The notes: a model not told the origin generated them from the sequence alone. A stretch of DNA of 9,464 nucleotides from Ruminococcus sp. UBA3855 (GCA_002392545.1 DGHF01000139.1:1-9464); one strand, 5' to 3'; positions 1 to 5,906 are shown, numbered from the stretch's first letter. Translations and numbers: made by a program.

Positions 1-107
1 GATGCACCGCTTCTCTTAGCTGCTTCAACAATCTTTGCTGCTGCGGAATCTACAGTTGCATGTTCGTAACCCTTGATTTTGATTCTGATTTTTTCGCTTG
101 CTGCCAT
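1..107 (-). CDS. rpsJ: 30S ribosomal protein S10, N-terminal fragment (runs off window)
   Basis: Small-subunit ribosomal protein S10 (uS10), a 30S head protein that also serves as NusE in transcription antitermination. Only the first 35 codons and two bases are present; the gene continues beyond position 1. The start reads MAASEKIRIKIKGYEHATVD, followed by SAAAKIVEAAKRSGA. This matches the S10 N-terminal pattern of an alternating basic/hydrophobic strand (IRIKIK), then a Y/F-[DE]-H turn, then a helix ending AKR[ST]GA. The ATG at 105-107 is preceded by a strong AAGGAGGCG Shine-Dalgarno (about 114-122). In most bacteria rpsJ is the first gene of the S10 operon (rpsJ-rplC-rplD and so on), and the long leader and strong promoter upstream fit this being the operon head. 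Confidence 0.95.
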   Translation of the reverse strand, partial: MAASEKIRIKIKGYEHATVDSAAAKIVEAAKRSGA

Positions 108-456
108 TTTTTTCGCCTCCTTGGGGTTGAATGGGGAGGGCGTTCTGTTCAGGAACTCAGTCTTTCCCCTGTTCCGTGTGTGTCACGGCTTTCAGGGTAA
201 ACAAAAACCGAAATCTTTCATTGGGTAAAGATTCCGGACGAAAAGGCAGTATACCAGAAAACCGCAGAAAACTCCGCTAGCCACCTCATGAGTACAAATT
301 TACCCATATCAGCTATGGCTGTTCCTGATGCACTGACCGTGCTGACATTCCTTGTCGCCCAATTTAAAATCGGACATACTCCACGGAAATTCCCCGACAT
401 ACCGCCGGCAACCTTCCGTTTCTTCGCATATCATTTGAACGGCCTTTCGCCGTACC
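108..456 (-). promoter_or_regulatory. Long 5' leader of the rpsJ (S10 operon) transcript
   Basis: About 350 nt separate the predicted rpsJ transcription start (about 456) from the start codon, with no convincing gene on either strand. Several RNA elements can be read directly. A 5-bp hairpin (439-453, ACGGC/GCCGT) sits at the extreme 5' end. A 6-bp stem (383-388 with 414-419) encloses a GC-rich core. CCGTG/CACGG pair at 174-188. GGGUAAA of the RNA (299-305) can pair with either of two UUUACCC copies (223-229 or 195-201). A hairpin can also cover the SD. S10-operon leaders are autoregulated by L4 in gammaproteobacteria; whether this one is a protein-responsive leader is inference. A TGn-TATACT extended -10-like motif (minus strand, 248-256) could be a secondary promoter inside the leader. 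Confidence 0.55.
116..139 (-). promoter_or_regulatory. Possible SD-sequestering hairpin of rpsJ
   Basis: On the rpsJ transcript, CCUCC (135-139) lies 14 nt upstream of, and is perfectly complementary to, the GGAGG core of the Shine-Dalgarno (116-120). The resulting 5-bp GC-rich stem would block ribosome entry. The complementarity is seen directly; a regulatory role is inferred and would depend on competing leader structures. Confidence 0.4.
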
Positions 457-462
457 TTCTAT

Positions 463-491
463 ATTTTAGCATACTTTTCCGGAAATGTCAA
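463..491 (-). promoter_or_regulatory. Sigma-A promoter of rpsJ, extended -10
   Basis: On the minus strand TTGACA (486-491) is followed by a 17-nt spacer and TAAAAT (463-468), with TG one base upstream of the -10 (an extended -10). This is a perfect -35 with optimal spacing, as expected for a highly expressed ribosomal protein operon. The predicted transcription start is near 456, giving the long leader. Confidence 0.85.
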
Positions 492-543
492 GTTATTTTT
501 CATAAAATTTTTGTGCACAACTTTGTTCATTTTTGTGAATTTT

Positions 544-557
544 CACTATTGATAGTG
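544..557. repeat. Perfect 6-bp-arm inverted repeat between divergent promoters
   Basis: CACTAT-TG-ATAGTG is a perfect inverted repeat with a 2-nt centre. It lies 7 nt upstream of the plus-strand -35 box (565) and about 50 nt behind the rpsJ -35 box. A second short dyad, GTGAA-TT-TTCAC (535-546), overlaps its left arm. The position suits an operator for the plus-strand transcript, but no binding protein can be named. Confidence 0.4.
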
Positions 558-564
558 GGAAATC

Positions 565-592
565 TTGACTTTTTTAGGAAATGTGGTATAAT
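565..592 (+). promoter_or_regulatory. Sigma-A promoter of the small plus-strand transcript
   Basis: TTGACT (565-570), a 16-nt spacer and a consensus TATAAT (587-592). The predicted start is near 599. It points away from rpsJ, toward the short decayed secreted-peptide gene and the terminator at 857-884, so a transcript of about 290 nt is expected. Confidence 0.75.
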
Positions 593-628
593 CTCAGTGA
601 AAGGCAGTTTTAAAAAAAATAACAGCCT

Positions 629-647
629 CCCCCTTAAGAGGAGGGGG
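629..647 (+). promoter_or_regulatory. Strong hairpin covering the RBS of the small plus-strand gene
   Basis: CCCCC (629-633) pairs with GGGGG (643-647), extended by T634-A642 and T635-G641, around an AAGAG loop. The 3' arm is the purine-rich GAGGAGGGGG that would be the Shine-Dalgarno of the following frame, so the fold would hide it. The sequence after the stem (TATTATT) is only weakly U-rich, so attenuation is possible but less likely than translation blocking. Confidence 0.45.
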
Positions 648-648
648 T

Positions 649-830
649 ATTATTGGCAGGATACTTTCTATTGTGCTAGCATTACTTGCAACATATACCA
701 TGAATCATGTATCTTTTTTTCCGAGGATGCATCAACTGAACAACCTGTAACAGATAGCATCACCACAACTGAACCACTTCCAACAGACACAACCGAACTA
801 CCAGTTGCTGATGTCATCTATAGTAATTGA
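649..830 (+). pseudogene. Remnant of a short secreted Thr/Pro-rich peptide gene (or frameshifted small ORF)
   Basis: After a GGAGGGGG ribosome-binding-like run (640-647), the frame from 649/652 reads a signal-peptide-like core, ILSIVLALLATYTMN, but has no ATG, GTG or TTG at the right distance; only ATT codons occupy the start site. It then reaches a T7 run (714-720). In this frame the ORF ends nine codons later at CTG TAA. In the -1 frame it continues smoothly from 720 as SEDASTEQPVTDSITTTEPL and on to IYSN and a stop at 828-830. This acidic Thr/Pro-rich stretch resembles low-complexity linkers of secreted clostridial proteins. Adding one T would join signal peptide and tail. The simplest reading is a decaying gene that has lost its start and gained a frameshift. 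Alternatives are a sequencing error in the T-run, programmed -1 slippage on T-TTT-TTT, or a non-coding transcript. Confidence 0.4.
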
Positions 831-856
831 AACAACTACATAACTACGGAAAATCA

Positions 857-891
857 CTCCTGAAAGTCTTCCGGCTTTCAGGAGATTATTT
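857..891. terminator. Bidirectional intrinsic terminator
   Basis: A perfect 10-bp stem, CTCCTGAAAG (857-866) with CTTTCAGGAG (875-884), has an 8-nt loop. On the plus strand it is followed by ATTATTTG; on the minus strand by TGATTTT. It lies between the end of the small plus-strand ORF (830) and the stop of the minus-strand peptidase gene (895), so it can terminate both convergent transcripts. Confidence 0.8.
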
Positions 892-894
892 GTA

Positions 895-2577
895 TCAATC
901 TGCATTCACTCTCAAATAATCCTCGGGATTGACACAGATATTATTGATTCTTACCTCAAAATGGCAGTGAGGACCTGTCGAATCGCCTGTTGAACCGACT
1001 AATAAAATCAATTGCCCCTTTTCGACTTCCTCCCCCTCTACGGCAATTACTTCACTGCCGTGAGCGTATAATGTCCGATAACCGTCTTCATGTTCGATAA
1101 TCACATAATTTCCATAACCGCCGGAATTCCAGCCGGCACGGATGACTTTTCCAGCTGCGGCGGCGTAAACTTCTGTACCAGTCGGGGCGGCAATGTCAAG
1201 CCCCTTGTGATTTCGCTCACCGCCGAAATGGTCGCTGATACGTCCGCCATTGACGGGCCATCCGAACATTCCATTCCCTTCCAACGTGGTTGTCACGCTT
1301 GCAGGCTGTGCGAAATACGTCCCAACCCCGATTTGTTCCGGAATGGGTTCTTTAGTTACAATGGTGCTGAGTACTTCCCTGCTCTGTTCTGCGCCGTCAA
1401 CATAGGTAATTTTCATCTGCGTGACACGTTCGCCACGGATACCCTCAGAAATGACCTTTTCCGTACCAATCGGAAGGGAGGAGGTTTGTACCTTGATACT
1501 GCTGTAATTGATGGAGCTTGTGACTTCCATTGTGGTGGAATATGCAATCGGCATATATCGTTCTTTTGCTCGGATATTGAGGACAGTTCCAGTTTCGGGG
1601 ATTTCTTCAACATCAGGGTTTTGCTCCTGCAATTCTTCCACAGTCATGTGATATTTTGCAGAAATTTTCTGGAGGGATTCATTTTCCTGTACTGTATACT
1701 GCACATCTGTTTTGTCGGATGACTGCAAAATACTGATGAAATTTTCCGGAGTTTCAAGAGTTTCTTTCAGATACACGCCGGAACGGTATTCTATATCTTT
1801 GGCACAATACACCTCTGTGATGCTTTTGTCAAGGGTGGATTTGTATTCATCCAGCAAAGCAGAAATCCGGTTCTGAATGTCGTCCCTGTCCTGAATCGCT
1901 CCGATGAATTCGCCGTCAATATAAATTCCATAGGCACTGACCAGCTCATTATGTGAACTTATCAATAACTTATCTGCAATAGCATGGGCTGTGATATATT
2001 TTTCTTCCTCTGAAATCACTCTCAATGTATAAACAGGAGAGAAATTCACATCAACATCCTGTCCGGTCATGGAAATGCGCTTGGAAACTTCCTCTTCTGC
2101 GTTCCGGAATTCGTTTTCATTCCGGATAATTCCCAATTCTTCGCCACCTACAGAGACACTCAGGGCATATTGCAAACCTGTCCCGTAATGAATGACACTT
2201 GCCAGAAAAATAATGGAAACTGCTGGTAAAATATAGTTAAATCCGGTTCTTAACAGGCTGTGTTCACTGAACAGATAGCCCATTGCAATCTGAAACGCAT
2301 TCGGGGCTTTTCCGTTTCTTCTCGCCTGATGTACGTCGTGCATCACAGAAATTCTTGCTCTTCTGCGCTCGTTCGCCCTCTGCCGGAATAACTTCCTGAT
2401 AAAACGGAATAACCGCCCTATCTGCCGGAGCATATACCACAACATCCGGAAAATGCCCCTGAACAAAAACCATATTCCCTGTGATAATTTCTGTACCGCT
2501 CCAGTTACCATCATTCCCAGTTGAACCAATGCTTCTTCAGGGGAATGATTTTCCGTGTTCGGGTCATGGTTTGCCAT
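895..2577 (-). CDS. Membrane-anchored peptidoglycan endopeptidase, LysM-G5-M23
   Basis: A 560-residue cell-wall hydrolase expected to cut peptide cross-links of peptidoglycan outside the membrane. Order of parts: a basic, aromatic-rich cytosolic N-terminus (1-112, with repeated Arg/Phe/Leu patterns at 36-66); one membrane segment (about 113-131, YILPAVSIIFLASVIHY); an extracytoplasmic region of uncertain fold (132-290); a LysM domain (about 293-337, YTVQENESLQKIS start); a G5-like domain (about 340-418); and a peptidase M23 domain (about 438-556). Zinc and catalytic residues are visible: H457 and D461 in HKGLD, H506 in YAHG, and HCH (537-539) in GPHCHFEV, so the enzyme should be active. The ATG at 2577 follows AAAGGAGAG at normal spacing. 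It has its own promoter at 2619-2647 and ends at the terminator 857-891. LysM and G5 are carbohydrate or peptidoglycan-binding modules often found with M23. No classical cleavable signal peptide is seen; the long cytosolic head makes it a type II membrane protein. Confidence 0.92.
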   Translation of the reverse strand: MANHDPNTENHSPEEALVQLGMMVTGAVQKLSQGIWFLFRGIFRMLWYMLRQIGRLFRFIRKLFRQRANERRRARISVMHDVHQARRNGKAPNAFQIAMGYLFSEHSLLRTGFNYILPAVSIIFLASVIHYGTGLQYALSVSVGGEELGIIRNENEFRNAEEEVSKRISMTGQDVDVNFSPVYTLRVISEEEKYITAHAIADKLLISSHNELVSAYGIYIDGEFIGAIQDRDDIQNRISALLDEYKSTLDKSITEVYCAKDIEYRSGVYLKETLETPENFISILQSSDKTDVQYTVQENESLQKISAKYHMTVEELQEQNPDVEEIPETGTVLNIRAKERYMPIAYSTTMEVTSSINYSSIKVQTSSLPIGTEKVISEGIRGERVTQMKITYVDGAEQSREVLSTIVTKEPIPEQIGVGTYFAQPASVTTTLEGNGMFGWPVNGGRISDHFGGERNHKGLDIAAPTGTEVYAAAAGKVIRAGWNSGGYGNYVIIEHEDGYRTLYAHGSEVIAVEGEEVEKGQLILLVGSTGDSTGPHCHFEVRINNICVNPEDYLRVNAD

Positions 2578-2618
2578 GGGAACACTCTCCTTTCATTATC
2601 TTCAAAACTACTTTGATT

Positions 2619-2647
2619 ATCATATCACATTATGCATCAAAAATCAA
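2619..2647 (-). promoter_or_regulatory. Sigma-A promoter of the M23 peptidase gene
   Basis: On the minus strand TTGATT (2642-2647), a 17-nt spacer and TATGAT (2619-2624). It lies in the 72-nt gap upstream of the M23 start, just beyond the stop of the pseudouridine synthase gene (2650-2652). No terminator is seen in the gap, so the peptidase may be read both from here and from the upstream operon. Confidence 0.65.
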
Positions 2648-2649
2648 GC

Positions 2650-3522
2650 CTATTCTGAAAATTCGGAAATTCCGGCACTTTGCACAAAACATTTTTGCAT
2701 ATCGTCCGGAATCGGTGAATGAATCTGATGTACATTTCCCGAAAGGTCAGTATATTCCATTTCGGCACAGTGCAGGGCATGACGCTGTAAATCGCCCATA
2801 TCTCCGCCATAGAGAAAATCACCTGCCAACGGACAGCCGATATGTGACATATGCAACCGAATTTGATGTGTCCGCCCTGTTTCCAGTCGAAACGAAACAA
2901 GGGTGTATTTTTCGCCTCTCTGCAATACCTGAAAATGGGTGACTGCCTTTTTTCCGTCAGGGGTGATGCGCCTTGCAATAATGGAATCTTCACAACGTCC
3001 GACAGGGGCATCAATTGTCCCTGAATCCGGCGGATTTCCTGAAACAAGGGCAATATATTTCTTTTGCAGACGGTCGGGGAGGCTTCGGGCGGATATGGCG
3101 TTTTTCGCCACACATATCAAACCCGATGTGTCATTATCCAGCCTGTGAACGGGTCGGAATGTCAGATTCGGATATTTGGCTGTGAACGCATTCCCCAGCG
3201 TGTCCGTGTGATGGCATTGGCTTGGATGAACCGGCATTCCGGACGGCTTATCAAATATCAGGGCTTCATCTGATTCAAATACTAATGGTACAATTAAATC
3301 AGGATTGGGAATGATTTCCGTTTTGTCTACCATATGCACATGAATGCAGTCCCCTTGTTTCACTGTGTCGATGGTTTTCAATAATTTTCCGTTGACTGTC
3401 AAGCCGTTTTCCGTGTGGCGGAGTTTTGTCAACTGCCTGTGAGAAATTCCGCAGTCTTTCCGGAGAAATACTTCCGCTTTGCAAGGTTCGGGACGGTTCA
3501 TGATGAATACTAGGTCAGGCAT
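2650..3522 (-). CDS. RluA-family RNA pseudouridine synthase
   Basis: Converts specific uridines to pseudouridine in rRNA or tRNA (290 residues, cytosolic). The N-terminus (about 16-63) looks like a short S4 RNA-binding domain: VFLRKDCGISHRQLTKLR, then a GLTVNG turn. The catalytic domain follows with the family signature HRLDNDTSG at 126-134; D129 is the expected nucleophilic aspartate. Further family motifs are DKPSGMPVHP (91-100) and ETGRTHQIRLH (214-224). Length fits the RluA/RluD/YhcT-like group, but the substrate base cannot be told from sequence alone, so no symbol is given. The ATG at 3522 follows AGGAGG with 7-nt spacing and lies inside the end of the upstream membrane-protein gene (13-nt overlap), suggesting translational coupling. 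Met8 is a less likely alternative start because the good RBS serves Met1. Confidence 0.93.
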   Translation of the reverse strand: MPDLVFIMNRPEPCKAEVFLRKDCGISHRQLTKLRHTENGLTVNGKLLKTIDTVKQGDCIHVHMVDKTEIIPNPDLIVPLVFESDEALIFDKPSGMPVHPSQCHHTDTLGNAFTAKYPNLTFRPVHRLDNDTSGLICVAKNAISARSLPDRLQKKYIALVSGNPPDSGTIDAPVGRCEDSIIARRITPDGKKAVTHFQVLQRGEKYTLVSFRLETGRTHQIRLHMSHIGCPLAGDFLYGGDMGDLQRHALHCAEMEYTDLSGNVHQIHSPIPDDMQKCFVQSAGISEFSE

Positions 3523-4295
3523 ACTGATTCCTCCTGTGCATATTCTTTCATACGGATTTGCAGAAATAAAATTATATCGGTCATGATATTCGGCAATACG
3601 AAAGGAATCGTGACAATGGGGAGCATTATCGGCACATATCGCAGTATCAGCAAAAATAATTTTCCGTGATGCCCTGCAAGCATTCGTTCAGACTGCTTTA
3701 CCGCATGAAATACCGATATTTCAGGATTTTCCAAATATAAAAACGGTACTGCCGATAATCCCACTGTAAAACGGATACAAAATAATATTGTCCAGATGAA
3801 AACTGTCACTGCCTGTACCGCACCAAATAATAATATTCCGCTCTCTGTCACTGCAATGCTCTTTTGAAAAGCGAAATATGCCAGTATTCCGGCAACGGAT
3901 GCAGGTGTCAGCAACAGCCATTTCATAAATGAAACCATTCCGAAAAAATATACTGCGTGAAAAAATTCCCCTGCTGTAGCGAAATACTTCCGTTTCTGCT
4001 TCTCCATTCCCAGCAGTGCCGTGAACCAGCTCCCCACTCCGCAACGTATCGGCAATAATATGGAAAAGCTCAAAATCCCCCATAATACGCCGAATAATGC
4101 CCACATGGCATGACTGCCCATTAAAATTCCTTTCGGGGTCATTGTCCCTCTCGCAATTAAAACCGCTCCCAATATCAGGGGCACAATGCCTGTTATCAGT
4201 TCCATGAACGGACACAATAAAGCCGTCCGGAATGCTCCGGAATAATGACCTTTCAAGGAGTTTCGGGAAAATTCATGCAGTTCACGAAAAAACAC
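3510..4295 (-). CDS. DUF975-like multi-pass membrane protein
   Basis: A 261-residue hydrophobic protein of unknown function. It begins with a short amphipathic stretch, FRELHEFSRNSLKGHYSGAF (3-22), and has about five to six membrane segments (roughly 23-48, 64-83, 112-144, 153-178 and 212-247). The late motif AVKQSERMLAGHHGKLFLLI (198-217) resembles the S..LM.G.K.KLF pattern of the DUF975 family, and the N-terminal R..LKG.Y..A pattern also fits; this assignment is from memory of the family and is moderate only. The start is a GTG at 4293-4295 behind AAAGGATG; no in-frame ATG nearby is better. It lies 25 nt after the histidine phosphatase stop and overlaps the pseudouridine synthase start by 13 nt, so the three genes probably form one operon. 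Confidence 0.75.
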   Translation of the reverse strand: MFFRELHEFSRNSLKGHYSGAFRTALLCPFMELITGIVPLILGAVLIARGTMTPKGILMGSHAMWALFGVLWGILSFSILLPIRCGVGSWFTALLGMEKQKRKYFATAGEFFHAVYFFGMVSFMKWLLLTPASVAGILAYFAFQKSIAVTESGILLFGAVQAVTVFIWTILFCIRFTVGLSAVPFLYLENPEISVFHAVKQSERMLAGHHGKLFLLILRYVPIMLPIVTIPFVLPNIMTDIILFLQIRMKEYAQEESVCLT

Positions 4296-4320
4296 GCTGA
4301 TTCATCCTTTCATCAGAAAT

Positions 4321-4944
4321 TCAGTTTCTGGAATATGGTGTCATCCCCAGTATTTCAAAAGCCTGTGAACGTTGCCACATCTGCGCTGTCAGGAGTATTT
4401 CGAATCCTTCCCCTGCTTCGCTATGTAGCTGTGTTGCCGGATATTTCGGAAGTCCGAAACATGCCAGTAAATTGCTGATAACTCCGGCATGGGTAATCAC
4501 TGCACAATGTGCAAAATCATTTTCCATCATGTCAAGCAAAATGGTATTGATTGCCTTGTAAGAACGAATGCAGAGTTCCTCTGCGCTCTCTCCCTCCGGC
4601 GGTCTGATTTCGGGCGAACCGCCTTTCAGCCATGTTCTGTAGTCCTCTCTTCCGACCAGTTCCAATGCCGATTTTCCCTCAAAAATACCGAAATTCAGTT
4701 CCCTCAAATCGGGAGAAATGTACATTGGTACATCCGGAAACAAAATTTCCGCCGTCTCTGTACAGCGTGACAGAGGACTGCTGTATACACGCTGTACCCT
4801 TGGGTATTCGTACTGGTCAAGTTTTCCAGCCAGTTCCGCACAGCCCATATCTGTCAGCGGATAATCTGTATTTCCAATGTAAATGCCTTCATCATTGGCT
4901 CTTGTGCGCCCATGACGGAATAAACTGATATGATATGCTCTCAT
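4321..4944 (-). CDS. Histidine phosphatase family protein (phosphoglycerate mutase-like)
   Basis: A 207-residue cytosolic enzyme of the histidine phosphatase (His branch 1) superfamily, which removes phosphate through a phosphohistidine intermediate. The RHG motif is at R10-H11-G12 (SLFRHGRTRAN), where H11 is the nucleophile. R60 in SSPLSRCTETAE, the acid E82 in LRELNFGIFEG and the second histidine H152 in VITHAGVI complete the active site. The LRELNFGIFEG pattern is typical of the CobC/GpmB-like branch (alpha-ribazole phosphatase or broad-specificity phosphatases) rather than glycolytic mutase, which is longer. No cobalamin genes are in the window, so the substrate is open. The ATG at 4944 follows AGGAGG with 10-nt spacing; a small hairpin (CAGTG/CACTG, 4964-4968 with 4978-4982) lies just upstream of the SD. 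It is the first gene of the minus-strand operon; no convincing minus-strand promoter was found in 4945-5100. Confidence 0.9.
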   Translation of the reverse strand: MRAYHISLFRHGRTRANDEGIYIGNTDYPLTDMGCAELAGKLDQYEYPRVQRVYSSPLSRCTETAEILFPDVPMYISPDLRELNFGIFEGKSALELVGREDYRTWLKGGSPEIRPPEGESAEELCIRSYKAINTILLDMMENDFAHCAVITHAGVISNLLACFGLPKYPATQLHSEAGEGFEILLTAQMWQRSQAFEILGMTPYSRN

Positions 4945-5002
4945 AAAATAACTTCCTCCTGTCCAGTGAATTCAACCCACTGCAATATTTTCGAAAAAAT
5001 TC

Positions 5003-5026
5003 ACAAAAAACATGTACGTTTTTTGT
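5003..5026. repeat. Perfect inverted repeat, 9-bp arms, possible operator
   Basis: ACAAAAAAC (5003-5011) and GTTTTTTGT (5018-5026) flank a 6-nt centre, ATGTAC. It sits in the divergent intergenic region between the histidine phosphatase operon (minus) and the XRE regulator gene (plus), 64 nt upstream of the regulator's -35 box. The arms are A/T tracts, so the RNA hairpin would be weak; a DNA-binding site is more plausible than a terminator. A regulator dimer such as the adjacent XRE protein is a natural but unproven candidate. Confidence 0.5.
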
Positions 5027-5089
5027 CTTTGTTGCTTTTTTATACAAATTTACTGAAAAAACAAGGTCATATTTCCACAAAACCCACAC

Positions 5090-5118
5090 TTTACAAATAG
5101 TATAATTTGCTGTATAAT
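5090..5118 (+). promoter_or_regulatory. Sigma-A promoter of the XRE regulator gene
   Basis: TTTACA (5090-5095), a 17-nt spacer and TATAAT (5113-5118), with a second TATAAT at 5101-5106 inside the spacer. The predicted start is near 5125, leaving a 5' UTR of about 70 nt before the ATG at 5194. Confidence 0.75.
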
Positions 5119-5136
5119 ATATAGTAGAGTAAAATG

Positions 5137-5146
5137 AATTTAAATT
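5137..5146. repeat. 10-bp palindrome downstream of the XRE promoter
   Basis: AATTTAAATT is a perfect palindrome about 12 nt after the predicted transcription start of the regulator gene, a classic position for autorepression. It is short and AT-only, so chance occurrence in this AT-rich stretch is quite possible. Confidence 0.25.
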
Positions 5147-5193
5147 ATCTATCGCTGTATTCTGATAAATTCAAGAAAGGAGCTTTTTGAATT

Positions 5194-5886
5194 ATGAACT
5201 CTGATTTTCCTCGGATTATCGCCCTTCAAAGGAAGGAACGGCAAATCAGCCAGAAACAGGCAGCGGCTGACCTTGGCATTTCTCAGGCTCTGCTTTCCCA
5301 CTATGAAAAAGGTATCCGTGAATGTGGTCTGGATTTTTTGGTGAAAATTGCTGACTACTATAATGTGTCATGTGATTACCTGCTTGGTCGTACCCCCGAA
5401 CCGGAAGGGAAAACAATTTCCATTGAGGATATTCCGGATGATGACGGAAACAACAGTATGCCCAGCCCTGAGGTGGTCGCTTTCAACCGAAAAATTATCA
5501 ATAATTCCATCAGTCTGCTTTTTTCCCTCGCTCAGAAAGCAAACAGTATTACGCTCATCAAGGAAATTTCCTCTTATCTGATGCTGAACGTTTATAAGCT
5601 GTTCCGCATTGTCTACAATGCCAACCCCCACAATGACCAGAAATTATTCTCCGTTCCGAAGGTTGTCGCCAATGATGATGCCAGTGCCATTGTCAGTATG
5701 AATGAAGCCAACATCAAGGCAGCATCCAGCGGAATTCCTATCGGAGAAAATGACTGTGTCAAGGATTCAGAGGTATTATATCTCACTACTGCTATTTTGT
5801 CCCAGACATATCCGGAATATTCTTCTTCCCTGCTGAATTTAATCAAAATCAGCGAAGACAGTATCCACAAAAAACGGAATGCCTGA
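5194..5886 (+). CDS. XRE-family helix-turn-helix transcriptional regulator
   Basis: A 230-residue cytosolic DNA-binding protein. Residues about 7-64 form a standard XRE/Cro-C1 HTH: RIIALQRKERQISQKQAAAD, then LGISQALLSHYEKGIR with the recognition helix around 30-39, then a LDFLVKIADYYNVSCDYLLG closing helix and turn typical of clostridial regulators. An acidic linker (about 68-92, IEDIPDDDGNN) leads to a largely helical C-terminal domain (about 93-225) that I do not recognise; it may mediate dimerisation or signal sensing. No peptidase (ImmA/S24) or membrane segment is seen. The ATG at 5194 follows AAAGGAG with a slightly long spacing of about 11 nt. The gene has its own promoter (5090-5118) and terminator (5907-5940). 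It is divergent from the phosphatase operon and convergent with the kinase unit, so its targets cannot be assigned from position alone. Confidence 0.88.
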   Translation: MNSDFPRIIALQRKERQISQKQAAADLGISQALLSHYEKGIRECGLDFLVKIADYYNVSCDYLLGRTPEPEGKTISIEDIPDDDGNNSMPSPEVVAFNRKIINNSISLLFSLAQKANSITLIKEISSYLMLNVYKLFRIVYNANPHNDQKLFSVPKVVANDDASAIVSMNEANIKAASSGIPIGENDCVKDSEVLYLTTAILSQTYPEYSSSLLNLIKISEDSIHKKRNA

Positions 5887-5906
5887 ATCATGGGATATTA
5901 TCAGAA

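Noticed and set aside
218..400. A 60-codon frame inside the rpsJ leader (minus strand), considered as a leader peptide
   Set aside because: No Shine-Dalgarno before the ATG, composition unlike a regulatory leader peptide, and no run of regulatory codons; structured RNA explains the leader better.
288..830. A 180-codon open frame on the plus strand spanning the rpsJ promoter and leader
   Set aside because: Its first part is antisense to the rpsJ leader, it crosses both divergent promoters and starts upstream of the plus-strand promoter. Only the Thr/Pro-rich end from about 720 looks like real coding sequence.
1090..1722. A 210-codon plus-strand frame opposite the M23 peptidase gene
   Set aside because: It is antisense to a clear LysM-G5-M23 coding region with intact catalytic motifs; no RBS or promoter supports it.
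2619..2647. Inverted repeat TTGATT...AATCAA upstream of the M23 gene, considered as a terminator after the pseudouridine synthase gene
   Set aside because: Arms are AT-rich and widely spaced with no T-tract; the segment is better explained as promoter sequence.
3721..4215. A 164-codon minus-strand frame within the DUF975-like gene
   Set aside because: It lies fully inside a membrane-protein gene in another frame, lacks its own RBS, and its sequence has no recognisable domain; a frame shadow.
5020..5070. Minus-strand promoter for the phosphatase operon (TATAAA with upstream TTGTTT)
   Set aside because: The spacer is only 14 nt for the best -35 match and other spacings give poor -35 boxes, so it was not annotated.
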